Of a DNA stretch of 64,000 nucleotides, positions 11,392 through 21,570 are shown one piece after another. Where the stretch lies: positions 28,743,645 to 28,807,644 of the forward strand of contig OV121088.1 in the NCBI GenBank assembly GCA_921293015.1, written 5' to 3'. The notes under the pieces are model-generated. The model was not told the DNA's origin. It did not search any database and saw only the letters and a program-made list of their open reading frames with translations. The position numbers and the translations under genes were made by a program. How positions within the stretch are numbered: position 1 is the stretch's first letter; each line of letters opens with the position of its first letter. This DNA is from Phorcus lineatus (lineage: Eukaryota; Mollusca; Gastropoda; Trochida; Trochidae).

Positions 11392-12114
11392 AAATATTTG
11401 TTTATGTCCAATGTGTTATCGTCAGGGAGTTAAACATCTCAATATTCGACCCGTTGTCGTAGAAGAAATTTATTGCTAACATCACTGGCTCCTTTAATGA
11501 TTTTAACACAACTTTATGCAATGAATAGTGAATGTATCTTTCAATTAATAAAAAAAATGTTACTTGCACCTAGTCTTGAACTGTTATGCAATTGTGATTT
11601 GTCTTTATATATCAAAATGTACCTCAAATATATTACTTATAACATGTATGCTGTGTAATAAGGTCAGCTCTTAGATGATGACTGGGAAGTATGAATAGAA
11701 GACGTCATTTATTGTTATGCTTATTTATTTCATAGTTGAATACGAGACAGTGTCTTGTGGTAATGCGAGTCATTCTGTTTCGGTAGATTTTTTTTATGTA
11801 TAGAAAGTTGAGTCTGTCTGTGTTTGGAAGATGTTTACATAAACAATTACAGTGTTTATTATTATTCATATTACCTTTTAGTGCGTTGCTTTCAAATTCT
11901 AATTTAATTGTTTCGCAATTTTAAGATTTTTCGAATCTTATTAGAATATAAATTATAAATGAAAAATATGATTTTGGTTAAACTTATCGGTGTACATACA
12001 CAAGTACATAAGTACCATTTCAAAGGCAAATTTCATATTGGGCAAGTTTAGACATTTCCTTAACTTTGAAGATCTCTCTTTTTCCTATAGCAAAACTTTT
12101 TAGGGAAAAAAGAC
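11392..12114. other. no recognisable feature
   Basis: AT-rich, no supported gene. Confidence 0.5.
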
Positions 12115-12335
12115 GCAGCTATTTATATTGAAAACATTTTTTTTCTTCTTTGTCAAAATAGTTTCGTAAATCGATAATAGCAAAACGTTTACGTAACCAC
12201 AACCACTGATATAACCATGCGTTTCCTTACGTAAAGTTACGCAGCTACTTTTTCTTCTTTGTCAAAATAGTTACATAAATCGATAATGGCCAAACTTTTA
12301 CGTAACCACACCCACTGAAATAACAATGCTTTACC
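12115..12335. repeat. imperfect ~110-125-bp tandem duplication
   Basis: GCAGCTA, TTCTTCTTTGTCAAAATAG, AAATCGATAAT and TTTACGTAACCACA occur in the same order in two adjacent units (start 12115 and 12241). Confidence 0.8.
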
Positions 12336-12958
12336 CTGACAAAGATTAAAAGTGTAAATTTCAAAGATATGAACTGTCAGATGAAATGATTAAATTAGCT
12401 TTATGATAGTCTTTGAGTTTCCCATATTTTTCATGAAATACCCTTTACAATAAACCTGTGTGATATCAAAGTAGCAATTACTAAAACTATGGAGGACAAA
12501 TTAAAATTTGATAAGAAAGAAAGAAATGTAGAAAGAAAGCTTTTATAAAATTACTTTATGTTCGAACTTTGCTCACAAATCATATACAAGATAATCATAA
12601 TAACATCCTAAAATTGCGACACGTATAAAATGAACAAGATGAAAAAATTGACAACTCCTAATACTTGAATTTTTATATTTCGGCCATTTCATTAATTTGT
12701 GCCTAGTTAAAGCTCAATCTAACTCACTAACTTTGAAAGTGGAAGAGTAATTGGAATTATATATGGAAGCTAAAATTATCTTTTAAACAACTGTGAGCGA
12801 ATACAATTTAGAAACATGTTTCAGCAGTAAGACGTTAGGTACGCATTAGAGTGGGCAGGACTTGACCCTACTTGTGAAATTCCATGAGTTTCAAAACACT
12901 GTAGTAAACACCCAGTAAATATGTTATACGTATAAGCCCGGGGATTCCTAAATCACCT

Positions 12959-13285
12959 CCACCAATGGACTCGATACCTTAACGTGGTGTGGTGGTTTGC
13001 GTGCTTCAGAGACCCTGAGAGCTATGCCAGATGGAGCTTCCATGCTCCTGGTAGGGACACCCAAGCTGGACAGGTCGACGGGTAGAAGCCAGAGTAAATT
13101 ATAGTCCTTCTAAACCCTGTTGTCTATCTCTCACTATGCCTTTCTTTCCGTCTTTTCTCTCATCCTTTCGATCCCTTTCTCCCTTGTCTGTCCACTCTCT
13201 TTTGGATGCTTGTCATCCACGTGTTTAATAACTGAAATATTGTTCAAAGCACGTTAAACCCCAGCTCACTCACTCACTCACTCAC
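12959..13285 (+). mobile_element. complete 327-bp SINE-like element with polypyrimidine middle and CACT tail
   Basis: The head contains TTTGCGTGCTTCAGAGACCC, the middle is a C/T-rich stretch (CTTTCTTTCCGTCTTTTCTC and following), and the 3' end is CACGTTAAACCCCAGCTCAC followed by CACT repeats. A 13-bp duplication TCCTAAATCACCT lies at 12946-12958 and 13286-13298. The same family is present on the minus strand at 61036-61328 and as a 3' fragment at 19917-20011. There is no coding capacity. The head does not show clear A and B boxes, so the source RNA is unknown. Confidence 0.85.
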
Positions 13286-13457
13286 TCCTAAATCACCTGT
13301 TTTGGCTACATGACATCCTGCTAAATAAGCGTACATGAATCCGCCCTCGCTCCTTCCTAACGGCGTCTTGATAGTCTTGGAGATGCTCCCCTGTAATCTT
13401 TTAAGCCAATGAAATGCCGTTGATAAAAGAGCTTAAAGCTACAAGCTTGAACTCAAG

Positions 13458-13687
13458 GGATTTTGTCTTTCCATTCGGGTAATGCCGCTGTTGCTGAATG
13501 CGAGTCGTCTTATTGGCTGATTAGAGAGCTAGCGATACGAGGGTTTTGGCTTGAAGAAGATCAGGGTTTTAGGAAGAAGCGAGAGCCGATCAAATACGCC
13601 GATGTAGTAGAATGGCTATATGATTATTGTAGAGAAGGATCAGAAACCAGAAGAATGGTTTATGGGGCTGGACTTCGTTTAGTTCAG
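13458..13687 (+). CDS. possible exon with weak DEP-domain resemblance
   Basis: A 230-base segment, richer in GC than its surroundings, is open between a possible acceptor (AACTCAAG then GG) and a good donor (TTCAG then GTATTG at 13688). There is no ATG near the start, so it would be an internal exon. The translation includes KYADVVEWLYDYCREGSETR and then R, a spaced Y and AGL. This recalls the DEP domain of Dishevelled-type proteins (ADVVDWLY, then RREARKYA.GL), which binds membranes and Frizzled receptors, but the rest does not match well. No neighbouring exon was found. It may be a real exon, a decayed one, or chance. Two CCAAT motifs (13413 and ~13513) lie nearby. Confidence 0.25.
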
Positions 13688-13699
13688 GTATTGTAGTCA

Positions 13700-15195
13700 G
13701 TGAGTTTCATTGCATTTACAACCACATCAAAATCATAAATAGGTATTTAGAAAGGGTATTTAGAAAGCTAACCTTTCACAAAAGGTCATTTTGGAATACT
13801 TGATATGATTATGATTTTACCGAAAAATATCATTATTGTTCTGAATTTCTTATTTAAAGGACAACCTCTGTTAAAATTAATATAATTTTCTCTTATTTTC
13901 GTAACTTCACCATTTACTGTTGATGTATATGACTAAGAAGAGGATATTTCTCAGAGATTTCAATGGAAGAGGACTTTCTGAAATTATTCATTGAAAGCTT
14001 GAAAGGATATGCTACCATAGTGGAATCAGGAAGAGTAACATGGTTACAAACAAATTATTCATCACAGGCAAATCACATTACCTTCATTTTTTATTTAACC
14101 AAGTTTTCATAAAACAGTTTCATACAGTAATTTGTTTTGATAAGATTCTTTGATCCTTAGACAAAATATTTCACATTGCATTTTCCTTTTCAAATCTCAT
14201 CAGGTTTTCAATAAAATCTAATTATTTCCTTGAAATCAAGGATATTGCAACTCTTGTATAATAATAGGATGGCCAAAGAGGCATTATCAAATGAAATAAG
14301 CATATTAATAGGGGCAGTTTTCCAGCTACATGTCAAAACGCTCTTCTCTTTAATTACAGGGATTGATAGCTTATGCGAACACATTCTACACAACAATTAT
14401 ATATTCTTATACTTAACAATTTTATTAACATGAAGAAATATAAGAATTGAGTGTTAACAAATTACAAGTTTTCAGATTGAATGAAAAAACATTTTTGAAA
14501 GTTAAAAAAAGCTAAATTGTTTTCCCTATGTGTAACTGTTTAGAATAACTTGATCATCATAAAAACTGATCCATTGCCACCATTGTACTCTTTATCTTTA
14601 CAAGACATACATAAAAATAACTTATTGACGATGACGTCGGTGTCACTCTCAAATCACGTCGATAACGAGAGATAGACATATTAAACTTGATTTAAGTTTA
14701 CATTAAGATCTCTAAAGATCGTTTTATAGGCAATGGTCGTAACCAGTAAACAGAGATTTTCAGTTTGAAACATAATGTACTTATTCGATTATAAGGAACT
14801 ACTTTTGTATGTTTGTGAATCTCGCGTCTGATGTGCCAAACTAAATATGTGCCCTGTTAAAGAAGGCATTAAAAGGGTCAACTTTTTTAACATAAGGTTA
14901 AATCATGTCAATTTAACAGGCAGCAGTGAGCTGTTCTTTGTTACTGAGTGTTTATGGTTGTTTTTTAGAAACCTTTTTAAAATAAGTATTTTCGTAAACA
15001 AGATTGTTGTTTATCACAAAAAATATTTCGTTATCAATCTAAAACCAAGATTTTCATTCCCCGAGAATTTGTTTGCCAAAAAGAAAAGATCTTCAGCATG
15101 TAACCAATCAATTAAGTCAATCATTTTACGCCTTTTCTCGCACACTCGTACACTTTATGCTCAATTGACAACAAATGAAAAATACACACGGGCGA
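13700..15195. other. no recognisable gene
   Basis: AT-rich sequence. Open frames at 14208-14433 lie on both strands of the same bases with no recognisable content. Confidence 0.5.
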
Positions 15196-15199
15196 TGAA

Positions 15200-15380
15200 A
15201 CCTAAAACGAATCATGGGCGACATTGCGCTGAATTTCAGTGTAGTAATGCACCCAAACCTGACTGCGTGCAGAACAGTTCTCCAATGCAAAGTCGCCGAG
15301 CCCCAAGCGGGATTCGAACCAGGGACCTATTGATCCACAGCCGAACGCGCTAACCACTATTCCGCGCAATCCCGCCCTCC
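15200..15380 (-). mobile_element. tRNA-SINE, head and body only
   Basis: On the minus strand the element starts with a tRNA-like head containing GTGGTTAGCGCGTTCGGCTG (A-box region) and GGTTCGAATCC (B box, complement of about 15310-15320). It runs into the GTCAGGTTTGGGTGCATT body block and ends without the usual tail. No clear target-site duplication was seen. Confidence 0.8.
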
Positions 15381-15530
15381 CTTGCAGTGTTTGGTGGGGA
15401 AATGTTGTTAATAATTTGAAAATTGAACATTAAACGCAATTCAGGCCTATTCATGTACATTTTGTTCTGCCATTCACAAAATGAAAAAACCAGGAACAGC
15501 CCATAATCTTTCTTATTTTTCATGTTTCAG

Positions 15531-15732
15531 TAATTTTCGGGCAACGACTATGGTAAATATCGCAAGAATACCCTATTGCAGCAAGGTTGGTTTAAATATT
15601 TTCCTTGATGCGGATATGGTTTTGCCGATTCAATTTGAAACATCAGCCTATTCTGAGGGTAAAAGTACAACCATTACAGCCCTGAGAGATTATATTGCAA
15701 AAAGGGATTTGAGGTCTTATGTCAAATTGTAA
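15531..15732 (+). CDS. possible exon, unrecognised
   Basis: A strong acceptor (CTTATTTTTCATGTTTCAG, ending at 15530) precedes an open frame that either ends at a donor-like AGG then GTAAAAG (exon end 15658) or runs to a TAA at 15730-15732. The translation has an ordinary, non-biased composition (includes MVNIARIPYCSKVG and FLDADMVLPIQFETSAYSEG). I see no known domain, signal peptide or membrane segment. No companion exon was identified. Confidence 0.25.
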
Positions 15733-18540
15733 CTTTACACATAAAACCATTATTTTAAAAAATCCGTAGAAAATGAATAGAGAAATACATAATGATTTCA
15801 CAATTTTTTAAGGTCAAATTATGTTAGTTTTGAATCTTGATGAATTATTTGACAAAGGTATCAAATATCTTTTGAATGAAAAATTTAATAATGGAATGAA
15901 TCACGTTGTCTCTTTTCTTATAATTTCTTATATTCATGTCTCTTTATTTAGTTAACAACAGAGCCCTTTATTGATATGCATTTATCAGCATACGTGTTAA
16001 ATTTCTTTGCAGCTATATATCATGAACGTGTACTTGTATCAATGTTTCCTCTACATTATTCAGTAAAATCTTAAAATTTTTCATTTGTAAAAAAAATCAT
16101 GTTTTTCCATATCGCAAAAGTGTTAATTTATCTTTTCCTAATTTACCGCCTTATCTCAATAACTCCATAGAGTACCTTTAAAATAGCTTATAAGCCAAGA
16201 GAAATAATGATAATGTTTTAAACCTCATAAGCTTTATTTTAATAGTTTTTTCTTTTATTCGCATTAACTTTTCCCCTCTCAAATTAAAGAAAATGGAATA
16301 TACAAAGAAAACCAATGAAGTTTACCGCGGGGGATTCACGATCAAAGATTCCAAATTTCCCATACAAAAGTTTGTCTCTTTGCTCCCTTTTGAATCGACT
16401 GTTGCTTTGTTTCTCTATCAGCCATTAACCACAAATAATTCTCAAGATCATTGATCAAGAATAATGTTATATTTGTGAGCATTAGAAAAAAGCTATTCGA
16501 TTACTCTTTAATAAGTTAAACAACCTTCTATGTTATGCTCCCAAAGGATTGATTGTCCAACTAAATAGATACTTAATTGCACGTCCCTGTGCACTACTCG
16601 GGAAGGGAAATGTTATAAATCTTTCTGCTTTGGTAGGACATCTTACTGTCAGCATTGACGATATCTGGATTTAAGACGTCTAGGTCTGGGAACAGGATAT
16701 GCATTTTTCGAGGGTGAATCATTTCATTCCAGTGAGGGGCTGAGGTGACATAAGTCATTAAATCAATTAATTTGTAATATTCTGTGAATACCATTTGATA
16801 CCATTGATACCGAAACAAACATAAATACTGATGAAAACATTTCTTGTTAATTATATATCATTATATTTTGAGTACATTTGCCGATTAGGTTGACCATTTT
16901 TCTGTCAAAGACTGAGATATTATGAGTGATTCAGTCCTTCACCTTTGAGTGAAAGAACGTATGCAAATTACTATAAATTGTTCTGTGTAAATTTAGAAGA
17001 TGATACTATTATATTTTCAACATTAGGACAAAGTAGTAACTTTTTTTAGGGTCATTAAGAGACCCGCATTTTGATTGCTTGAAGTTATACGCGTTAAGCC
17101 AATCAAATAAAGAGGTCAGACTTGAGTCAAAGGTAATGGGGCCTTGTTAGACTTATAGGTTGCGTAACATAGTGCAACACTATTTCAAATTATTTCAATG
17201 AGCCTTTGGGAATGATTACATACATATCTGATTAATGGACATTCAGTTTGATCACTAAGAACAATCTGCTTTTGCGTCGAAACAAATGCAAAAAACAAAC
17301 AGATTTTATCATGAGAAATTTAGATAGTCACAACTAGATTCGTTTTTTTTGGAATTACAAATAGTAATCATAATAAAGGGATAACGTGTTGAAGTTAATT
17401 TAACAATTCCAAACATTTGGTAACATAAATATGTCTTTAAAATGAACTTCAACAAATATAAAAATCCGGCAAATGAAAATAGTACCTTTCAGATGGCGAT
17501 GTAATGGTATTGTATAGAAAGTAATGTTGTGAAATCGTCACAATCAACTGGTTCAGTTGAAATCTGTCTTTCACAGTGCTCTTTGTTTTCGCAAAGACGT
17601 CAAGTAAGTCGATCTTTTTTATCATTAGCCACTATTGTCATTGCACATAAATTTCTCCAAAAATGGAGTGAAAAATTAAAAACCTGCACAAAGGTGACTT
17701 TACAAATAAAACACAATCACACTGTATCAGACAATATGTAATAAAATAGATTTTTAAAAAAGGGTTATTGTAGAATAAAAAAGAAAGAACTTCTTACATT
17801 TTTAAAGTTGGTATATATAAAACGTTAAGTGGTCAGGAATGGTGCATATTATTTACTAAGAAAGGGAAACGCTCCTCATTTTCCGCATTGTAAAATATTG
17901 TGACACAAAAACCGTATTGTATTACTTTTCATATTTTATTTTTTTCATGCTCTCTTGACTTAATAACAGCAATTAGAATAGTGATCAACAGTAATTGGTC
18001 CAGTAATTGATTACTATTAGAAATACATATTCCTGAATGAGAGAATATGTTACAGAAAGTACTAGAGAGTACTGTAATGAATAAATCAAATCATAAGTGT
18101 AACATTCGATCGATAACTGTCAATTAGACGAACCTATCTATTGGAACACATTTTTCATTTGATCATAAAATTAAAGCTCAATATCAACGTCATCTGACAG
18201 TAGTATAATCTATATTAAACGCCTCTGACACAATATCTTTACAGGCACACTTGGCATTCAACTCAATACTTCAGAACTCCGGATCCTTGACTTTTGCAAC
18301 TACCCTTCTGTGAAATATCAAAACAACATCAACTACATTGTTGTATAATTCATATGCTATTCATTCATCTTTTGATCATTTTTTACAATTTATTCAAGAA
18401 TCAATGCTTTATTCCTGGCATTAGAAATTGTGTTAAGCAGCAACAATTGCTGAAATAAGAAAATATCTTACTAAATCTACATTTATAAAGGAAACAGTTT
18501 AACTAATTACCGAATGCATGAATAAAACACAGTTAAGCGT
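15733..18540. other. no recognisable gene
   Basis: AT-rich sequence with only short, shadow-like open frames (16594-16818 minus, 17529-17741 plus). No repeat or RNA gene seen. Confidence 0.5.
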
Positions 18541-18546
18541 ACACAT

Positions 18547-18552
18547 TTTATT
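18547..18552 (-). terminator. poly(A) signal for the Ras-like gene
   Basis: AATAAA on the minus strand, about 95 bases past the stop codon of the gene at 18646-19182. Confidence 0.6.
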
Positions 18553-18645
18553 CAAATCAATATGAATTTCAAAATGAACAATTCCATCATTGAACAAATT
18601 GAGTTCAGAAGAAGTAACAGAACAGTAGTCTAGCATATCAAAGCA

Positions 18646-19182
18646 TTACAAGTCATTGCAAAAGTCATCTAGAAACTTTTGAGATATGGAATAGTCTGGA
18701 GAAACAGCATTGACTTTGATGTTCTGAGAGTACTGACACAATGAATACTGTACCCCGTCAAGAACTGGATACACTTCCGTGAGATTATGATTGTACTTGG
18801 GGTTAGACACGGTGAATATATCAGAAGGGTACCCTTCTCTCTTCTGCTGGATCTCCTCGATGAATTCTGTAAGCTTCTCTTTATTGTCTTTGTTCTCTTG
18901 AACAACGAAGAAAACTTCACAGTCACTAATTGCTTGTTCAAAAACCGGGTGACACCCATCGGTATCGATCAGATGCACAATCAACTTGGCTCTTTGGACT
19001 GAGTGAAGGCTAGCAAGAATGGTCTTTCCCTCTGGCAACCGCTTGAAGAAATTCCAAAGTATTTGGGCTCCTCTCACTTTACTCGAACCAATGATGGCAA
19101 TCTTGAAAATTTTCACTGGTTCCAATGTACACACTTTTCTGTTTGAAAAGCGTTTCTTGAGACTGTTGAGTATGGATTCCAT
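18646..19182 (-). CDS. Ras-like GTPase-fold protein lacking nucleotide-binding residues (pseudo-GTPase), 178 aa
   Basis: The 178-residue product has the length and order of a complete Ras-superfamily domain. Beta-1 and the P-loop start at residue 26 (FKIAIIGSS). The switch II region is at 67-76 (LIVHLIDTDG, keeping DxxG as D73-G76). The fourth strand is at 88-94 (CEVFFVV), followed by a charged helix. DIFTVSNPKY at 121-130 stands where LVGNKxD is expected, and VNAVSPD at 157-163 where ETSAK is expected. The P-loop reads GSSKVRGAQ rather than GxxxxGK(S/T), and NKxD and SAK are altered, so GTP binding is unlikely. There is no CaaX box. The ATG follows an in-frame TGA and has good context (AACATGG). 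It is a single exon with a poly(A) signal downstream. Family assignment rests on motif order, and the subfamily is unknown. It could be a retained retrocopy or a lineage-specific gene. Confidence 0.75.
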   Translation of the reverse strand: MESILNSLKKRFSNRKVCTLEPVKIFKIAIIGSSKVRGAQILWNFFKRLPEGKTILASLHSVQRAKLIVHLIDTDGCHPVFEQAISDCEVFFVVQENKDNKEKLTEFIEEIQQKREGYPSDIFTVSNPKYNHNLTEVYPVLDGVQYSLCQYSQNIKVNAVSPDYSISQKFLDDFCNDL

Positions 19183-19232
19183 GTTGTTGCAGAACCTTAT
19201 GATAAGTGAATTGTATTCGTCAAAAGACGTTC

Positions 19233-19254
19233 ATTTATACAAAGCCAAGTCGCT
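19233..19254 (-). promoter_or_regulatory. TATA-like motif and possible splice acceptor upstream of the Ras-like gene
   Basis: On the minus strand GTATAAAT (TATA-like, 19239-19233) lies about 50 bases before the ATG, and TGCTATTTTCAG (acceptor-like, AG at 19254-19253) lies about 70 bases before it. Either the gene has a very short leader from this TATA box, or a 5'-UTR exon is spliced on here. Confidence 0.35.
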
Positions 19255-19299
19255 GAAAATAGCAATTGTTAACGAATATGCAAGGTATTATTAACACGC

Positions 19300-19916
19300 C
19301 TTCCAAATATAAATGTGTCATTAAACAAAACTGAAAGACTCGCTGGGAGGTTTTGAAGTTGTTTATGATGAAAATATAGCTGTTACTAATTTTTCCACCT
19401 AGAATAGTTTATTTTCATTTTTGACAGTGTTTTAGTTTCCACGTTTCTTAACTTCGAACTGGAGGCCGTCGATTTCTTTGTTTCTACTTTGAATTGAGAA
19501 TATAATTTGCAGCTACTCATAATGTAACATGATAACTTACTTCCCAAATTTCGGCGATTATAACTTGTAATGGATACAGATACCATTAGAATAAAAACTT
19601 ATGTTTCTTTTACATAAGGAGGTTATTGCGACATACGGATATGTGATCGCCGAGAAAATATCTGACAATACCATGATATGATGATACAAACTTTCAAAGT
19701 AAATGAAGTAACAATTCTTGGTTATTATTATGTTTTGCGTACCTTTTTAAGAACTAACCGAAATGAAGTGTTTGTGTTTCAAATATGTTCATTCATTTAG
19801 TGTAAATGCCACAGACACATTTCAAAACTATCCGCAATTTAAGTTCTTGAAATATCAAACGTTAGATAATATAATATAAAATGGTTGTTTAGATATTAAA
19901 AAATCTAATTGCTAAG
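19300..19916. other. no recognisable feature
   Basis: AT-rich sequence upstream of the Ras-like gene; no motif beyond those listed. Confidence 0.45.
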
Positions 19917-20011
19917 TCTGTCCACTCTCTATTGGATGCTTGTCACCCACGTGTTTAATAACTGAGATATTGTTCAAAGCACGTTAAACCCCAACTCACT
20001 CGCTCACTCAC
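19917..20011 (+). mobile_element. 3' fragment of the polypyrimidine SINE-like element
   Basis: Carries the last ~95 bases of the family seen at 12959-13285 (TCTGTCCACTCTC through CACGTTAAACCCCAACTCAC and CACT repeats). A target-site duplication is not clear. Confidence 0.8.
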
Positions 20012-20132
20012 CTAAAAACATTGGGTATTCTCTTGAAATGTAAAGTTCTACAGAAGTCTCATTAAGTATGGCATAACAAACCTGTTGAAATTTTATTGTC
20101 GAAATTAAAAGGCCACGCAATCTTGCAACAAG

Positions 20133-20452
20133 TTCGTGACGTCACATGAATAATAATTTCCTTTCAACATCGTACATAGAAGCAAACAACATGCAACCCT
20201 CTGCTGATACAGTTAGTTAATAGTGTTGTATTCATTGAAATTTTGTAATAACAGATATCCTTACAAATTTATAGTTTTTTGTGATCTTCTTTTGTGAAAA
20301 CCTGAAATAAATATTTGTTTAAAATGTTTTCAAAAGAATTGTTTTATTTGGAAATTACATTTTCAATTACGGATATAACAATTTTCAGTTCTGGATATCA
20401 CAACTACTTAATAAGGTTATAAAAAGGGAACCTGCTAAAGTGACGTCACGAA
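20133..20452. mobile_element. inverted-repeat (MITE-like) element with CRE sites in its ends
   Basis: A perfect 13-bp inverted repeat, TTCGTGACGTCAC at 20133-20145 and GTGACGTCACGAA at 20440-20452, bounds ~320 bp of AT-rich sequence. GCAAGTTCG-like sequence near both outer edges suggests longer, rearranged termini. Each arm contains the palindromic CRE core TGACGTCA. No coding capacity. Confidence 0.5.
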
Positions 20453-20475
20453 TTTACAGCACTAACGAACTTGCG

Positions 20476-20664
20476 CTATTCGACCATAATGTGTTTGGAA
20501 GTTTTGCTGAATAAAAACCAGTTTCTAGTATGACATGGATCGAAATCAGAAATGAGTCCTCCTTCGTGACAGAATGTACGGATAACCAAGCGTACCAGGG
20601 GAATAATAATCTCTAATGTGTAGAGAACCTCACATATACAGATAATGTGTAACGGGTAAAACAA
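20476..20664 (-). pseudogene. hydrophobic segment paralogous to 27455-27649, unrecognised
   Basis: The minus-strand translation contains LEIIIPLVRLVIRTFC followed by E..LISDFDPC. It aligns with IVRTIITPLLPVVINMFC and E..FVSDIYLEPNFC at 27455-27649, sharing II.PL...VI..FC.E....SD. The DNA is also alignable (GATAACCA, GGGAGTAATAAT-like blocks). The pattern of a membrane-type helix followed by an acidic stretch conserved at protein level suggests a duplicated exon, but the family is unknown and no splice sites are convincing. Confidence 0.3.
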
Positions 20665-21479
20665 GTACCATTATTGATGGTATTATTTTAACAGCAAGAA
20701 ACTGAATTATGTTATAACGTTTTAATAATTGTTTTTTCACCAAATGACTTTGCTTAACCTGGAATTGTCCCTTGGCGGATAGATAACTGATCGTTTAAAA
20801 AACGAAAATCCGTACTTGATAGATTGGAAGGAAAAAGTCATTGATTACATGATAGCGATCTAAACCAAATGGTTCATATACACAATCAATCGAGTGTTTT
20901 AGAATATAAACCTGACACTGTGGATACGTGGTGAAGGATGTACTGGTTTCATTGTCAGTGTTTGAAAACCCAGTTGAACGTTTTTGTGTGTTTTACTTTT
21001 ATTGCTTTTGTTTGATAAACACATATTTTGTTTGAGTATTGCTAATTCATTTTACTACTGACTTCTGAACCCTTCTTGCGAAACAAATAACCATGTAAAA
21101 GACAGATTTGTCAAATGAATGAAATACAAAACTGATTTTAGTAAGTATAATATTATGCAAGGCCTATGCGTAATAATAAGGATACCCGCTTCACATCGCA
21201 GGTGTTTCAATAACCCAAATGTACATTCATATATTCACTTTAAAAAAAGGAATTCACTCGATGATAGACTTAGTGCTGAATAGAAGCAATTCAGGTCCCG
21301 TAGGAGACAGTACAATGCCTTATGTAGCAGGCGATCAGGGATTGCGGAAGTCAAAGTGATTATTAAAGTTTTCTTAACTGACTTTCCCTCAAGATGTTTC
21401 CTTAGTGATTCATTTTTGATACTGAAATAGATTTCTATTATATACCTATTAATTTGCTCACATGTTTAAGGTTTAGCCT
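20665..21479. other. no recognisable feature
   Basis: AT-rich; nothing supported. Confidence 0.5.
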
Positions 21480-21570
21480 GCTGCTGGCTCGAACGCGACC
21501 GTCCGTGACTCAGAATCTGCGGGCCGCACCAGCGGTCAGAGCACGCGCTAAGCAACGTGACGCTTGACCT
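21480..21570 (-). mobile_element. possible degenerate tRNA-derived SINE head
   Basis: A short GC-rich patch. On the minus strand GTTGCTTAGCGCGTGCTC (A-box-like) is followed ~55 bases later by GCGTTCGAGCC (B-box-like, close to GGTTCGANNCC). It is not a foldable tRNA gene by eye and differs from the other SINE family. Confidence 0.35.

Noticed and set aside
14847-15353. 168-codon open frame
   Set aside because: Its last third is SINE sequence and the first part is AT-rich and featureless.
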